Positions 7,665 to 17,666 are shown, counted from the first letter of the stretch. The stretch: 35,617 nt of DNA from DASYTH01 sp035762905 (GCF_035762905.1 NZ_DASUCC010000165.1:1-35617), one strand, 5' to 3'. The notes: generated by a model from the sequence alone, not told the origin. Numbers and translations are program-made.

Positions 7665-8602
7665 TCACGCTGCGTTACCACATCGTGTCGATCTCGGCGG
7701 TGTTCCTTGCCCTTGCCGTCGGCATCGTGCTGGGCTCGACCGCGCTCAGCCGCACCTTGTTCGGCGGCCTCGCGGCGGCAAAGGACGACCTCGGCCGGCA
7801 GGTCACCGACCTGGAGGCGCAGCGAAACGGGCTGGCCGCCCGGCTGACCGACGCGGACGGCTTCGCCACCGGCATCGGCCCGCTGGCCGTTGCCGGACAA
7901 CTCGCCCAGCGCACGATCGTCCTGATCACCACCGCTGACGCCGACCCGGTGGACCGGGACGCGGTGAAGACGCTGGTCACCGCCGCCGGGGCCACGGTCA
8001 CCGGTGAACTCCAGCTCACCGACGGGTTCGCCGACCCGCGCCGGGCCGACGAGCTCAAGGACATCGTCACCCGGCTGCTCCCGGCCGGGGTCCAGCTGCC
8101 GACCGTGTCCGACCCGGGCACCTTGGCCGGTGGGCTGCTCGGCCCGGTGCTGCTGATCCGCAAGGCGGACAACCAACGGCAGGCCTCCCCGGCGGAGTCC
8201 GCCGCCGCGCTGAGCGGGCTGGCCGAGGGCGGGTTCGTCAGGGCGGCCGGCGAGATTCGTCCGGCGCAGCTGGCCATCGTGCTGACCGGCGGCGCCGTGT
8301 CCGGCGCCGACGCCGGGGACCGGGCGGCCACCGTCGCCCGGTTCGCCGCCCAGGTAGACCGGTCCGGCGCCGGCGCCGTGCTGGCCGGTGCCGCCGGCTC
8401 GGCGGACGGAACCGGCCCGATCGGGCTGGTCCGCGCGGACACCGCCGCCGCCCAGGTGCTGTCCACTGTGGACAACGCGGACACGCCGGCCGGCCGGATC
8501 GTCACCCTGCTCGCGCTGCGTGAGCAGCTGGACGAGCGGTCCGGCGGGTACGGCATCGCCGGCAACGCCGAAGGGCCCGTGCCCGGCTCGCCGACCGGCT
8601 GA
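7661..8602 (+). CDS. steB: SteB / MctB-family envelope protein (DUF3186)
   Basis: A 313-aa partner of SteA. An N-terminal membrane helix (about 8-28, VSISAVFLALAVGIVLGSTA) is followed by a predicted coiled coil (about 38-65) and an extracytoplasmic alpha/beta domain, so most of it is outside the membrane. The M. tuberculosis homologue Rv1698 (MctB) was described as a copper-tolerance or outer-membrane protein, whereas the corynebacterial homologue is SteB, a septation factor. The fixed steA-steB overlap here (ATGA, 4 bp) favours the division role. No metal-binding Cys/Met cluster is visible; the only residues that could bind copper are scattered. It is followed by the 151-bp pyrG leader. Confidence 0.85.
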   Translation: MITLRYHIVSISAVFLALAVGIVLGSTALSRTLFGGLAAAKDDLGRQVTDLEAQRNGLAARLTDADGFATGIGPLAVAGQLAQRTIVLITTADADPVDRDAVKTLVTAAGATVTGELQLTDGFADPRRADELKDIVTRLLPAGVQLPTVSDPGTLAGGLLGPVLLIRKADNQRQASPAESAAALSGLAEGGFVRAAGEIRPAQLAIVLTGGAVSGADAGDRAATVARFAAQVDRSGAGAVLAGAAGSADGTGPIGLVRADTAAAQVLSTVDNADTPAGRIVTLLALREQLDERSGGYGIAGNAEGPVPGSPTG

Positions 8603-8627
8603 GGCCGGCCGTCCCTGCGTGTCGAGG

Positions 8628-8655
8628 TTCGTCGCCGCTGCTCAGGTGCTACGGT
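8628..8655 (+). promoter_or_regulatory. putative pyrG promoter
   Basis: A -10-like TACGGT lies at 8650-8655, preceded by TG in GGTGCTACGGT (partly extended -10). A weak -35-like TTCGTC lies at 8628-8633, 16 bp upstream. It would start a transcript near 8662 with a leader of about 90 nt carrying two hairpins. Confidence 0.45.
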
Positions 8656-8675
8656 GGAATCCCGTGGAACGCCAG

Positions 8676-8717
8676 GCGGGACGCCCCGCTACGAACGGCG
8701 CCGCCGGGGGCGGCGCC
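8676..8717 (+). promoter_or_regulatory. tandem hairpins in the pyrG leader
   Basis: Hairpin 1 at 8676-8689 is GCGGG-acgc-CCCGC. Hairpin 2 at 8697-8717 has a perfect 9-bp stem, GGCGCCGCC paired with GGCGGCGCC, and a GGG loop. No T-run follows, so it is not an ordinary intrinsic terminator. They lie 36 nt or more before the start codon. Confidence 0.55.
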
Positions 8718-8742
8718 AGGCATGGACAGTCGGTTACGCCAC

Positions 8743-8748
8743 GGGGAG
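8743..8748 (+). promoter_or_regulatory. ribosome-binding site deciding the pyrG TTG start
   Basis: GGGGAG sits 5 nt before TTG 8754. It is the only good Shine-Dalgarno match near the conserved PyrG N-terminus and selects the TTG over the in-frame GTG at 8664. Confidence 0.6.
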
Positions 8749-8753
8749 TCCCT

Positions 8754-10456
<1,703 letters not shown>

Positions 10457-10460
<4 letters not shown>

Positions 10461-11116
10461 CCGGAACCAGAGCCGGGGAACCGGGGCGGCACGACTTCAC
10501 GGTGCGGTCCAGCCGGGACATCCACGTGGGCCGGATCCTCGCGCTGCGGATGGACGAGGTGGTCATGCCGGGTGGCGGCACCGCGGGCCGCGAGGTGGTC
10601 GAGCACCTGGCCGCGGTGGCCGTGGTGGCCGTCGACGAGCGGGACAACGTGGTGCTCATCCACCAGTACCGGCACCCGCTCGGCCGACGGATCTGGGAGC
10701 TGCCGGCCGGGCTGATCGACCACACCGGCGAGGACCCGCTGGCCACCGCCCGGCGCGAGCTGGCCGAGGAGGTGGGACTGGCCGCCGAGCACTGGGCGGT
10801 GCTGGTCGACGTGGCCGTCTCGCCCGGCTTCACCGACGAGGCGACCCGGGTCTACCTGGCCACCGGGCTCTCGGCGGTGGACCGGGAGGTCATGGGCGAG
10901 GAGGAGGCCGACCTGGTGGACCGATGGGTCCCGCTGGACGAGGCGGTCCGGATGACGCTGGCCGGCGAGATCGTGAACGGGGCGTCCGTGGGCGGCGTGC
11001 TCGCCGCCCACGTCGTCCGCTCCGGTTTCGCCGAGCCGCGGCCGGCCGACGCCCCGTGGCCGGACCGCTCGACCCGGTTCGCCGCCCGCCGGGACTCGGC
11101 CCGACCAGAGGACTAG
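10457..11116 (+). CDS. NUDIX hydrolase, ADP-ribose pyrophosphatase type
   Basis: A 219-aa NUDIX enzyme likely to cleave ADP-ribose to AMP and ribose 5-phosphate. By position it matches Rv1700, the characterised M. tuberculosis ADPRase. The NUDIX box spans about residues 85-109, with RRELAEEVGL carrying E101, E104 and E105 for metal binding. The spacing between the leading Gly and the first Glu is one residue longer than the textbook motif, which I recall is also true in Rv1700. ELPAGLID before the box and a long N-terminal beta region (dimerisation in ADPRases) fit this subfamily. The GTG at 10457 overlaps the pyrG stop. The gene is convergent with the permease, the two stops sharing CTAG. 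Confidence 0.9.
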
Positions 11117-12651
11117 ACCGAGCCGAGGTCGCGCTCGATCGCGGCCAGCTCCTCTGCGGTGCCCTGTACGCGCGGTCCGGTGAACCACTTGCGGGCCGAG
11201 ACCAGCCACCAGATTCCGGCGAAGCCGAGCACGGCCAGCACGGCGACCGGGGTGTAGTTGAACGTCGTGGCGTCCACCGGGCTCACCTGGGGCAGCATGA
11301 ACAGCACCGCGATGAAGCACACCCACACCACGGCGATCGTGCCGACCAGCCGGCTCCACCGGCCCAGGTGCCATGGTCCGCGCTGGAACTCATCGCCCCG
11401 GCGCAGCCGCAGGAACGTGGGCAGCACGTAGGCGATGTAGAGGCCGATCACCGCGATCGAGGTCACCGCGGCGTAGGCGGTGGTGTTCCACAGGTAGGGC
11501 AGGCCGAGCACGAACGCGCCCGCGGCGGCCAGCCACACCGCGTTGGTCGGCGTGCGGGTGCGCTTGTTCACCTTGTGCCAGAACGAGGAGAACGGCAGCG
11601 CGCCGTCCCGGGAGAACGCGTAGATCATCCGGGAGTTCGCGGTGACCGAGGACATCCCGCAGAACAGCTGGGCACCGATCACGATGAGCAGCAACGCCTT
11701 GCCGCCCGCGATGCCGACCGCGTCGATGAAGATCTGTGCCGGCGGTGCGGCCGAGGCGGCCTCGGTCTCGTAGTTCTGGATGGCGAAGGTCAGGCCGATC
11801 AGCAGCACCCAGCCGGCCACCAGCGACACCACGATCGACATCACGATGCCGCGCGGGCCGGACCGGGCCGCGTCGTGGGTCTCCTCGGTCATGTGCGCGC
11901 TGGCGTCGTAGCCGGTGAACGTGTACTGGGCGAGCAGCAGCCCGAGCAGGGCCACGTAGAAGGTGGAGGCCCAGCCGGTGTTGTTGACGAACTCGCCGAA
12001 CACGAACGACGCCGACTGGTGATTGTCCGGGACGATCACCAGCACGCCGACGATGATCAGCACGCCGAATATGTGCCACCACACGCTGATGTCGTTGAGC
12101 CACGCCACCAGGCGCACGCCGAACGTGTTCAACAACCCGTGCAGCACCAGGATGATCCCGAACAGCAGGATGGTGTGGCCGGGTGTGGCGGTGAACCCGA
12201 ACTGCAGGTCCAGGAAGGCGTTGAGGAAGAACGCCGCACCGAAGTCGATTCCGGCGGTGACCGCCACCTGGCCGAGGAAGTTGAACCAGCCGGTGAACCA
12301 GGACCAGGCCGGACCGTTGCGCGGGGCCAGCTTGGCGGCCCAGTAGTACAGCCCGCCCGCGGTCGGATAGCTGGAGCAGACCTCGGCCATCGCGAGCCCG
12401 ACCAGCAGGGTCATCAGCCCGACGATCGGCCAGCCCCAGACGATCATCACCGGGCCGCCGGTCTTCATGCCGAACCCGTAGAGCGTCAGGCATCCGGACA
12501 GGATCGAGATGATCGTGAAGGACACCGCGAAGTTCGAGAAGCCGGACATGCGGCGCAGCAACTCCTGCGCGTATCCCAGTTCGTGCAGGCGTTTCTCGTC
12601 GGAGTCGGGTTGCGGAGTCCTGGCCTCGGTCTGCGAGCCGTCCGTCGTCAC
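11113..12651 (-). CDS. APC-family amino acid/amine permease
   Basis: A 512-aa membrane transporter of the amino acid-polyamine-organocation superfamily, probably of the amino acid/choline (GABA permease-like) group, with about 12 membrane helices. Helix 1 carries the substrate-site signature as GFSNFAVSFTIISILSG. PTAGGLYYWAAKLAP and the FTGYDASAHMTEET segment are typical of this group, the latter contributing to the binding pocket. The start is GTG at 12651, because AGGAGG lies 6 nt upstream (12658-12663 on the plus strand); a TTG at 12672 lacks this. It is divergent from the glutamylation operon across 96 bp, so it probably imports that pathway's amine substrate. The substrate could be GABA, a polyamine or ethanolamine. 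Confidence 0.9.
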   Translation of the reverse strand: MTTDGSQTEARTPQPDSDEKRLHELGYAQELLRRMSGFSNFAVSFTIISILSGCLTLYGFGMKTGGPVMIVWGWPIVGLMTLLVGLAMAEVCSSYPTAGGLYYWAAKLAPRNGPAWSWFTGWFNFLGQVAVTAGIDFGAAFFLNAFLDLQFGFTATPGHTILLFGIILVLHGLLNTFGVRLVAWLNDISVWWHIFGVLIIVGVLVIVPDNHQSASFVFGEFVNNTGWASTFYVALLGLLLAQYTFTGYDASAHMTEETHDAARSGPRGIVMSIVVSLVAGWVLLIGLTFAIQNYETEAASAAPPAQIFIDAVGIAGGKALLLIVIGAQLFCGMSSVTANSRMIYAFSRDGALPFSSFWHKVNKRTRTPTNAVWLAAAGAFVLGLPYLWNTTAYAAVTSIAVIGLYIAYVLPTFLRLRRGDEFQRGPWHLGRWSRLVGTIAVVWVCFIAVLFMLPQVSPVDATTFNYTPVAVLAVLGFAGIWWLVSARKWFTGPRVQGTAEELAAIERDLGSV

Positions 12652-12673
12652 GGCTGCCCTCCTCGCTCCCAAT

Positions 12674-12689
12674 GGACTACGATCAGTCC
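12674..12689. promoter_or_regulatory. inverted repeat, candidate operator between permease and ligase
   Basis: GGACT-acgatc-AGTCC is a perfect 5-bp inverted repeat with a 6-bp centre, inside the 96-bp divergent promoter region. It is a candidate site for the FadR-type regulator encoded at the end of the operon. It is short and unverified. Confidence 0.35.
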
Positions 12690-12747
12690 TTTAGTTTCGG
12701 TAGAGGGTGATCCTCGCCACCCCGTCGTGTCAAGGAGGGAGACCGAA

Positions 12748-14115
12748 GTGCGGCACAGCGAAGGCTTACTCACCCTCGACCGGCTCCGTGAGCTGGTCAC
12801 CGCCGGGGAGATCGACACCGTGTTGCTGGCCATCACCGACATGCAGGGTCGGTTGCAGGGCAAGCGATGCGGCGCGGAGTACTTCCTCAACGAGGTGGTC
12901 GCGCATGCCGCAGAGGCGTGCAACTACCTGCTCGCGGTGGACGTCGAGATGAACACCGTCGGTGGCTACCAGATGTCCTCATGGGACCGCGGATACGGCG
13001 ACTTCGTGCTGCGGCCGGACCTGAACACGCTGCGCCGGGTGCCGTGGCATCCGGGCACGGCGCTGGTGCTGGCCGACATCGAGTGGCTGGACGGCACACC
13101 GGTGGCCGCCTCGCCGCGCCAGGTGCTGCGCCGCCAACTGGACCGGCTGGCCGAGCACGGGTTGGCCGCGTTCGTCGGCACCGAGCTGGAGTTCATCGTG
13201 TTCGACGACTCCTACGAGCAGGCCTGGCGGCAGGGCTACCGCGACCTGACCCCGGCCAACCAGTACAACGTGGACTACTCGATGCTGGGTACCGGACGGC
13301 TCGAGCCGCTGCTGCGGGACATCCGCAACGGCATGTCCGGCGCCGGTATGTACGTGGAGTCGGCCAAGGGCGAATGCAACCCCGGCCAGCACGAGATCGC
13401 GTTCCGCTACGCCGACGCCCTGACCACGTGCGACAACCACAGCATCTACAAGACCGGGGCCAAGGAGATCGCCGCGGCGCACGGCAAGAGCCTGACGTTC
13501 ATGGCCAAGTACAACGAGCGGGAGGGCAACTCCTGCCACGTTCACATCAGCCTGCGGGACGGGGACGGCGCGCCGGCGCTGGCCGGCGACGGGCCGAACG
13601 GCTTCTCGGCGTTGATGGAGCACTTCCTGGCCGGGCAGCTGGCCGCCACCCGCGAGCTGACCTACTTCTTCGCGCCGAACATCAACTCCTACAAGCGGTT
13701 CATCGCCGGCAGCTTCGCGCCGACCACGATCGCCTGGGGGCAGGACAACCGGACCTGCGCGCTGCGGGTGGTCGGGCACGGCGACTCGCTGCGGGTGGAG
13801 AACCGCATCGCAGGCGGCGACGTCAACCCCTACCTCGCGGTGGCCGCGCTCATCGCCGCCGGGCTGCACGGCATCCGCGACGAGCTGGCACTGGAACCCG
13901 AACTGGCCGGCAACGCCTACCAACACGCCGACCGGCCCCAGGTGCCGACGACCCTGCGCGAGGCCGCCGCGCTGCTCGCCGAGAGCAAGCTGGCCCGCGC
14001 GGCGTTCGGCGACGACGTGGTGGAGCACTACCTGAACAACGCGCGGGTCGAGCTGGCCGCGTTCGACGGCGCGGTCACCGACTGGGAGAAGGTCCGTGGC
14101 TTCGAACGGCTCTGA
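12748..14115 (+). CDS. glutamine synthetase-like gamma-glutamyl-amine ligase
   Basis: A 455-aa member of the glutamine synthetase fold, placed by context with gamma-glutamylpolyamine or gamma-glutamylethanolamide synthetases (PuuA, GlnA3 and GlnA4 types), which join glutamate to an amine using ATP. GS landmarks are visible: GTELEFIVF (about 148-156), ESAKGECNPGQHEI (about 208-221), GNSCHVHISL (about 260-269), the NRTCALRVVG segment and ENRIAGGDVNPYLAVAALIAAGL. The adenylylation-site region of true GlnA is not evident. GTG 12748 is preceded by AAGGAGG with 9-nt spacing. It leads an operon with PuuD-, PuuC-, SDR- and FadR-like genes and faces the permease. Family certain; substrate unknown. Confidence 0.88.
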   Translation: MRHSEGLLTLDRLRELVTAGEIDTVLLAITDMQGRLQGKRCGAEYFLNEVVAHAAEACNYLLAVDVEMNTVGGYQMSSWDRGYGDFVLRPDLNTLRRVPWHPGTALVLADIEWLDGTPVAASPRQVLRRQLDRLAEHGLAAFVGTELEFIVFDDSYEQAWRQGYRDLTPANQYNVDYSMLGTGRLEPLLRDIRNGMSGAGMYVESAKGECNPGQHEIAFRYADALTTCDNHSIYKTGAKEIAAAHGKSLTFMAKYNEREGNSCHVHISLRDGDGAPALAGDGPNGFSALMEHFLAGQLAATRELTYFFAPNINSYKRFIAGSFAPTTIAWGQDNRTCALRVVGHGDSLRVENRIAGGDVNPYLAVAALIAAGLHGIRDELALEPELAGNAYQHADRPQVPTTLREAAALLAESKLARAAFGDDVVEHYLNNARVELAAFDGAVTDWEKVRGFERL

Positions 14116-14812
14116 CGTCCTGGTCGGGATCAGCTGCTACCTGGAGCGGGCCCGGTTCGGCGTGTGGGACGTGCCGGCCGCGCTGCTCGGCCGCGGCTAT
14201 CTGGACTGTGTCGTGGCGGCCGGCGCATTGCCGGTGCTGCTGCCCCCGGTCGGCGACTGGTCCACCCTGGACGTGTCCCGGTTGGACGCCCTGGTGCTGG
14301 CCGGCGGCCCGGACCTGGATCCCGCGTCGTACCGGCACGATCCGCACCCGGAGACCGGCCGGCCCCGGCCCGAGCGGGACGCGGCCGAGCTGACCCTGCT
14401 GCACGCGGCGCTGCGGGCCGGGCTGCCGGTGCTCGGCGTGTGCCGGGGCATGCAGGTGCTCAACGTCGCGCTCGGTGGCACGCTGAGTCAGCACCTGCCC
14501 GACCTGCTGGGCACCGCCGACCACCTGCCCGGGCCGGGAACCTTCGGCCGGGTCCCGGTGAAGATCGCCCCGGACTCCCGGCTCGCCGGGGTCCTCGGCC
14601 ACGAGGTGGAGGTGGACTGCCACCACCACCAGGCCGTGGACGCGCTCGGCACCGGGCTGGTCCCGGTGGCCTGGGCCGGGGACGGCTCGGTCGAGGCGGT
14701 CGAGCTGCCGGGCGCCGGGTTCGCGGTCGGTATTCAATGGCACCCGGAGGAGGACTCGGCGGACGTGCGGCTGTTCCAGGCACTGGTCGACGCGGCGAGG
14801 GGGAGGACGTGA
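14096..14812 (+). CDS. class I glutamine amidotransferase-like gamma-glutamyl hydrolase (PuuD-like)
   Basis: A 238-aa member of peptidase family C26, likely to hydrolyse the gamma-glutamyl bond of the oxidised product (for example gamma-glutamyl-GABA) and release glutamate. The triad is readable: nucleophile C116 in LGVCRGMQVLN, then H216 and E218 in IQWHPEE. The LVLAGGPDLDP loop is the oxyanion region. GTG 14096 is preceded by a GAGAAGG ribosome site and overlaps the ligase gene by 20 bp. The 3' end overlaps the aldehyde dehydrogenase start by 4 bp (GTGA). Length is usual for PuuD. Its place between ligase and dehydrogenase supports the gamma-glutamylation pathway. Confidence 0.88.
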   Translation: MASNGSDVLVGISCYLERARFGVWDVPAALLGRGYLDCVVAAGALPVLLPPVGDWSTLDVSRLDALVLAGGPDLDPASYRHDPHPETGRPRPERDAAELTLLHAALRAGLPVLGVCRGMQVLNVALGGTLSQHLPDLLGTADHLPGPGTFGRVPVKIAPDSRLAGVLGHEVEVDCHHHQAVDALGTGLVPVAWAGDGSVEAVELPGAGFAVGIQWHPEEDSADVRLFQALVDAARGRT

Positions 14813-16176
14813 CCACGACCTTCGACGTGATCAACCCGGCCACCGAGCAGGTGGTCGAGACGGTCCGGCCGACCTCGGCCGAGGAGACGGACGAGGCGAT
14901 CGCCCGGGCCCACGCGGCGCTGCCGGCCTGGCGGGCGGTGCCGCCGGGCGAGCGGGCCGGGCTGCTGCGGGCGTTCGGTGACGCGGTGCGCGCCGACCGG
15001 GAGCACCTGGCCGCCTTGGAGGTGGCCAACTCCGGGCACACCATCGGCAACGCCCGCTGGGAGGCCGGCAACGTCGCCGACGTGCTGCACTACTACGCCG
15101 CCGCGCCGGAACGGCTGTTCGGCCGGCAGATCCCGGTGCCCGGCGGCGTGGACATCACCTTCGCCGAGCCGCTCGGCGTGGTCGGGGTGATCGTGCCGTG
15201 GAACTTCCCGATGCCGATCGCCGGCTGGGGCTTCGCACCCGCCCTTGCCGCCGGCAACACCGTGCTGCTCAAACCGGCCGAGCTGACCCCACTGACCGCG
15301 CTGCGGCTGGCCGAGCTGGCCCGCGACGCCGGCCTGCCCGGCGATGTGTTCCAGGTGCTGCCCGGCAAGGGATCCGTTGTGGGGCAACGGTTCGTGGCCA
15401 ACCCGGCGGTCCGGAAGATCGTGTTCACCGGCTCGACCGAGGTCGGCCGGCAGATCATGGCCGGGTGCGCGCCCCAGGTGAAGCGGGTGACCCTGGAACT
15501 GGGCGGCAAGAACGCCAACATCGTCTTCGCCGACGCCGACCTGGAGCGCGCCGCCGCGTCCGCGCCCTACGGGGTGTTCGACAACGCCGGCCAGGACTGC
15601 TGCGCGCGATCCCGGATCCTGGTGCAGCGCAGCGTGTTCGACCGATTCCTGGAGCTGCTGGAACCGGCCGTGCGCGGGGTGGTGGTCGGCGACCCGGCCG
15701 ACGAGCGGACCGAGATGGGGCCGCTGATCTCCGCGGCGCACCGGGCCAGCGTGGCCGCCTACGTGCCGGACGACGCGCCGGTGGCGTTTCGCGGCAGCAC
15801 GCCCAGCGGACCCGGTTTCTGGTTCCCGCCAACGGTTCTGCTGCCGGCTTCGGCCGCCGACCGGACCGTGGTCGAGGAGATCTTCGGGCCGGTGGTCACC
15901 GTGCAGGCATTCGAGGACGAAGCCGACGCGGTCCGGATGGCCAACGACACCGACTACGGGCTGTCCGGCTCGATCTGGACCAGGGACGTCGGCCGGGCGC
16001 TGCGGGTGGCCCGCGCGGTCGAGGCCGGCAACCTGTCGGTGAACTCGCACTCCTCGGTGCGGTACTGGACCCCGTTCGGCGGGGTCAAGCAGTCCGGCCT
16101 CGGGCGCGAGCTCGGGCCGGATGCCCTGGCCGCGTTCACCGAGACGAAGAACGTTTTTCTGGCTACGGAGGACTAG
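14809..16176 (+). CDS. aldehyde dehydrogenase (PuuC/betaine-aldehyde type)
   Basis: A 455-aa NAD(P)+-dependent aldehyde dehydrogenase. Landmarks are the cofactor segment VPWNFPMPIAGWGFAPALAA with LLKPAE, FTGSTEVG (Rossmann loop), general base E230 in LELGGKN, nucleophile C264 in GQDCCARSR, and EEIFGPVV near the C-terminal third. At 455 residues it is slightly shorter than the usual 480-500. In the cluster it should oxidise a gamma-glutamylated aldehyde to the acid. No amine oxidase or transaminase (PuuB analogue) is encoded alongside, so the aldehyde-forming step must be elsewhere or be done by the SDR. The GTG at 14809 overlaps the upstream stop. Confidence 0.92.
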   Translation: MTTTFDVINPATEQVVETVRPTSAEETDEAIARAHAALPAWRAVPPGERAGLLRAFGDAVRADREHLAALEVANSGHTIGNARWEAGNVADVLHYYAAAPERLFGRQIPVPGGVDITFAEPLGVVGVIVPWNFPMPIAGWGFAPALAAGNTVLLKPAELTPLTALRLAELARDAGLPGDVFQVLPGKGSVVGQRFVANPAVRKIVFTGSTEVGRQIMAGCAPQVKRVTLELGGKNANIVFADADLERAAASAPYGVFDNAGQDCCARSRILVQRSVFDRFLELLEPAVRGVVVGDPADERTEMGPLISAAHRASVAAYVPDDAPVAFRGSTPSGPGFWFPPTVLLPASAADRTVVEEIFGPVVTVQAFEDEADAVRMANDTDYGLSGSIWTRDVGRALRVARAVEAGNLSVNSHSSVRYWTPFGGVKQSGLGRELGPDALAAFTETKNVFLATED

Positions 16177-16177
16177 G

Positions 16178-16939
16178 TTGCGGCTACGGGATCGGATCGC
16201 GGTGGTCACCGGTGCGGCGAGCGGCATCGGGCTGGCCACCGCACGGCGGTTCGCCGCCGAGGGCGCGTTCGTGGTCGCGGTGGACCTGACCACCGACGCG
16301 ATCGAGGAACTGGCCAAGGAGTTGGGCGGCGCCGCGATCACCTGCGACGTGACCGACGAGGCCGCCGTGGCGGCGCTGTTCGACGCGGTGTGCGGCGAGC
16401 ACGGCCGGGTGGACATCGCGTTCAACAACGCCGGGATCTCGCCGCCGGAGGACGACTCCATCCTCACCACCGGGATCGAGGCCTGGGAACGGGTGCAGCG
16501 GGTCAACCTGACCTCGGTGTACCTGTGCTGCAAGTACGCGATCCCGCACATGCTCCGGCAGGGCAACGGCTCGGTGATCAACACCGCGTCGTTCGTGGCG
16601 GTGATGGGTGCGGCCACATCGCAGATCTCCTACACCGCCTCCAAGGGCGGGGTGCTGGCGATGAGCCGCGAGCTGGGCGTGCAGTTCGCCCGGCAGGGCG
16701 TGCGGGTCAACGCGCTGTGCCCGGGGCCGGTGAACACCCCCCTGCTCAAGGAACTGTTCGCCAAGGACCCGGAGCGGGCGGCGCGCCGGCTGGTGCACGT
16801 GCCGATGGGCCGGTTCGCCGAGCCCGAGGAGATCGCCGCCGCGGTGGCGTTCCTGGCCAGTGACGATGCCTCGTTCATCACCGCGTCGGCGTTCCTGGTG
16901 GACGGCGGAATCTCCGGTGCCTACGTGACCCCGTTGTAG
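16178..16939 (+). CDS. short-chain dehydrogenase/reductase
   Basis: A 253-aa classical SDR with cofactor motif TGAASGIG (11-18), NNAG (83-86), and catalytic Y152 and K156 in YTASK, with Ser138 the likely third residue. D36 (VAVDLTT) at the end of the second strand suggests NAD(H) preference. TTG 16178 was chosen because GGAGG lies about 6 nt upstream and the product starts just before the first Rossmann strand. It begins 2 bp after the aldehyde dehydrogenase stop. Genome pipelines often call such genes 3-oxoacyl-ACP reductase, but the context suggests alcohol/aldehyde interconversion in amine catabolism, for example oxidation of a gamma-glutamylated amino-alcohol. That last point is inference. 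Confidence 0.9.
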   Translation: MRLRDRIAVVTGAASGIGLATARRFAAEGAFVVAVDLTTDAIEELAKELGGAAITCDVTDEAAVAALFDAVCGEHGRVDIAFNNAGISPPEDDSILTTGIEAWERVQRVNLTSVYLCCKYAIPHMLRQGNGSVINTASFVAVMGAATSQISYTASKGGVLAMSRELGVQFARQGVRVNALCPGPVNTPLLKELFAKDPERAARRLVHVPMGRFAEPEEIAAAVAFLASDDASFITASAFLVDGGISGAYVTPL

Positions 16940-16949
16940 GGCGGTCGGA

Positions 16950-17666
16950 ATGTCCACTTTGGCCAGTGCGGGCGCGGCGGTGCTCCGTCCCGTGCGCACC
17001 GGCAACGCCTTCGAGGAGACGGTCGAGCGGCTGCTGCAGGCGATCCGGCTCGGGGTAGCCGCGCCCGGCGAGCGGTTGCCGGCCGAGCGGGAACTGGCCA
17101 CGCGCCTCGCGGTCAGCCGGGTGACGCTGCGCGAGGCGATCCGGGCACTGGCCGAGGCCGGCTACGTCGAGTCGCGGCGGGGCCGCTACGGCGGCACGTT
17201 CGTCACCGAGACGCTGCCGCCGACCCGGGGTGGGCGGCCGCGCGAGGAACTGGCCGCCTCGCTCGAGGACGTGCTCACCGTGCGCCGGGTGCTGGAGGCC
17301 GGCGCCGCCGAGGCGGCCGCGAGCCGCACGCTGTCCGCGGCCGACCGCGAGCACCTGGAGGTCGCGCTCGCGGAGGCCGGCACCACCGACCCGGCCGAGT
17401 ACCGGCGCCGGGACTCCCGGCTGCACCTGGCCATCGCCGAGGTCACCGCGTCCGGCCTGCTGACCACCGCGGTCGCCGACATCCGGGTCCGGGTGAACGA
17501 GCTGCTCGACGCGATTCCGTTGCTGGCCACCAACATCGAGCACTCGCACGCCCAGCACCGCCGGGTGGTGGCCCGGATCCTGGCCGGCGACCCGCCCGGC
17601 GCGCGCCGGGCCATGGCCGAGCACCTGGACGGCACCGCCGCCCTACTCCGCGGCTTCCTCTCCTAG
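16950..17666 (+). CDS. GntR/FadR-family transcriptional regulator
   Basis: A 238-aa regulator. An N-terminal winged helix (about 22-85) contains the GntR signature GERLPAERELATRLAVSRVTLR and wing GRYGGTFV. The C-terminal all-helical FCD ligand domain (about 98-235) contains the family's D and H positions (RRDSRLHLAIAE, QHRRVVARI) that usually hold a metal and a carboxylate ligand. ATG 16950 lies 10 bp after the SDR stop, so it is the last gene of the operon. It is likely to repress or activate that operon and the divergent permease in response to a pathway acid. The stop shares CTAG with the convergent gene at 17663. Confidence 0.92.
   Translation: MSTLASAGAAVLRPVRTGNAFEETVERLLQAIRLGVAAPGERLPAERELATRLAVSRVTLREAIRALAEAGYVESRRGRYGGTFVTETLPPTRGGRPREELAASLEDVLTVRRVLEAGAAEAAASRTLSAADREHLEVALAEAGTTDPAEYRRRDSRLHLAIAEVTASGLLTTAVADIRVRVNELLDAIPLLATNIEHSHAQHRRVVARILAGDPPGARRAMAEHLDGTAALLRGFLS

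Noticed and set aside
8664..8753. A 30-codon N-terminal extension of PyrG from GTG 8664
   Set aside because: Its third positions are only about 70 percent G or C, well below the gene, and it overlaps two strong hairpins. Relatives start near TTG 8754. It remains possible, because a TACGGT lies 8 nt before the GTG.
10924..12747. A 600-codon upstream extension of the glutamine-synthetase-like gene
   Set aside because: It is antisense to the permease gene, and its composition is a low-complexity mix of His, Arg, Gln and Asp. The ribosome site before GTG 12748 and the family N-terminus fix the start.
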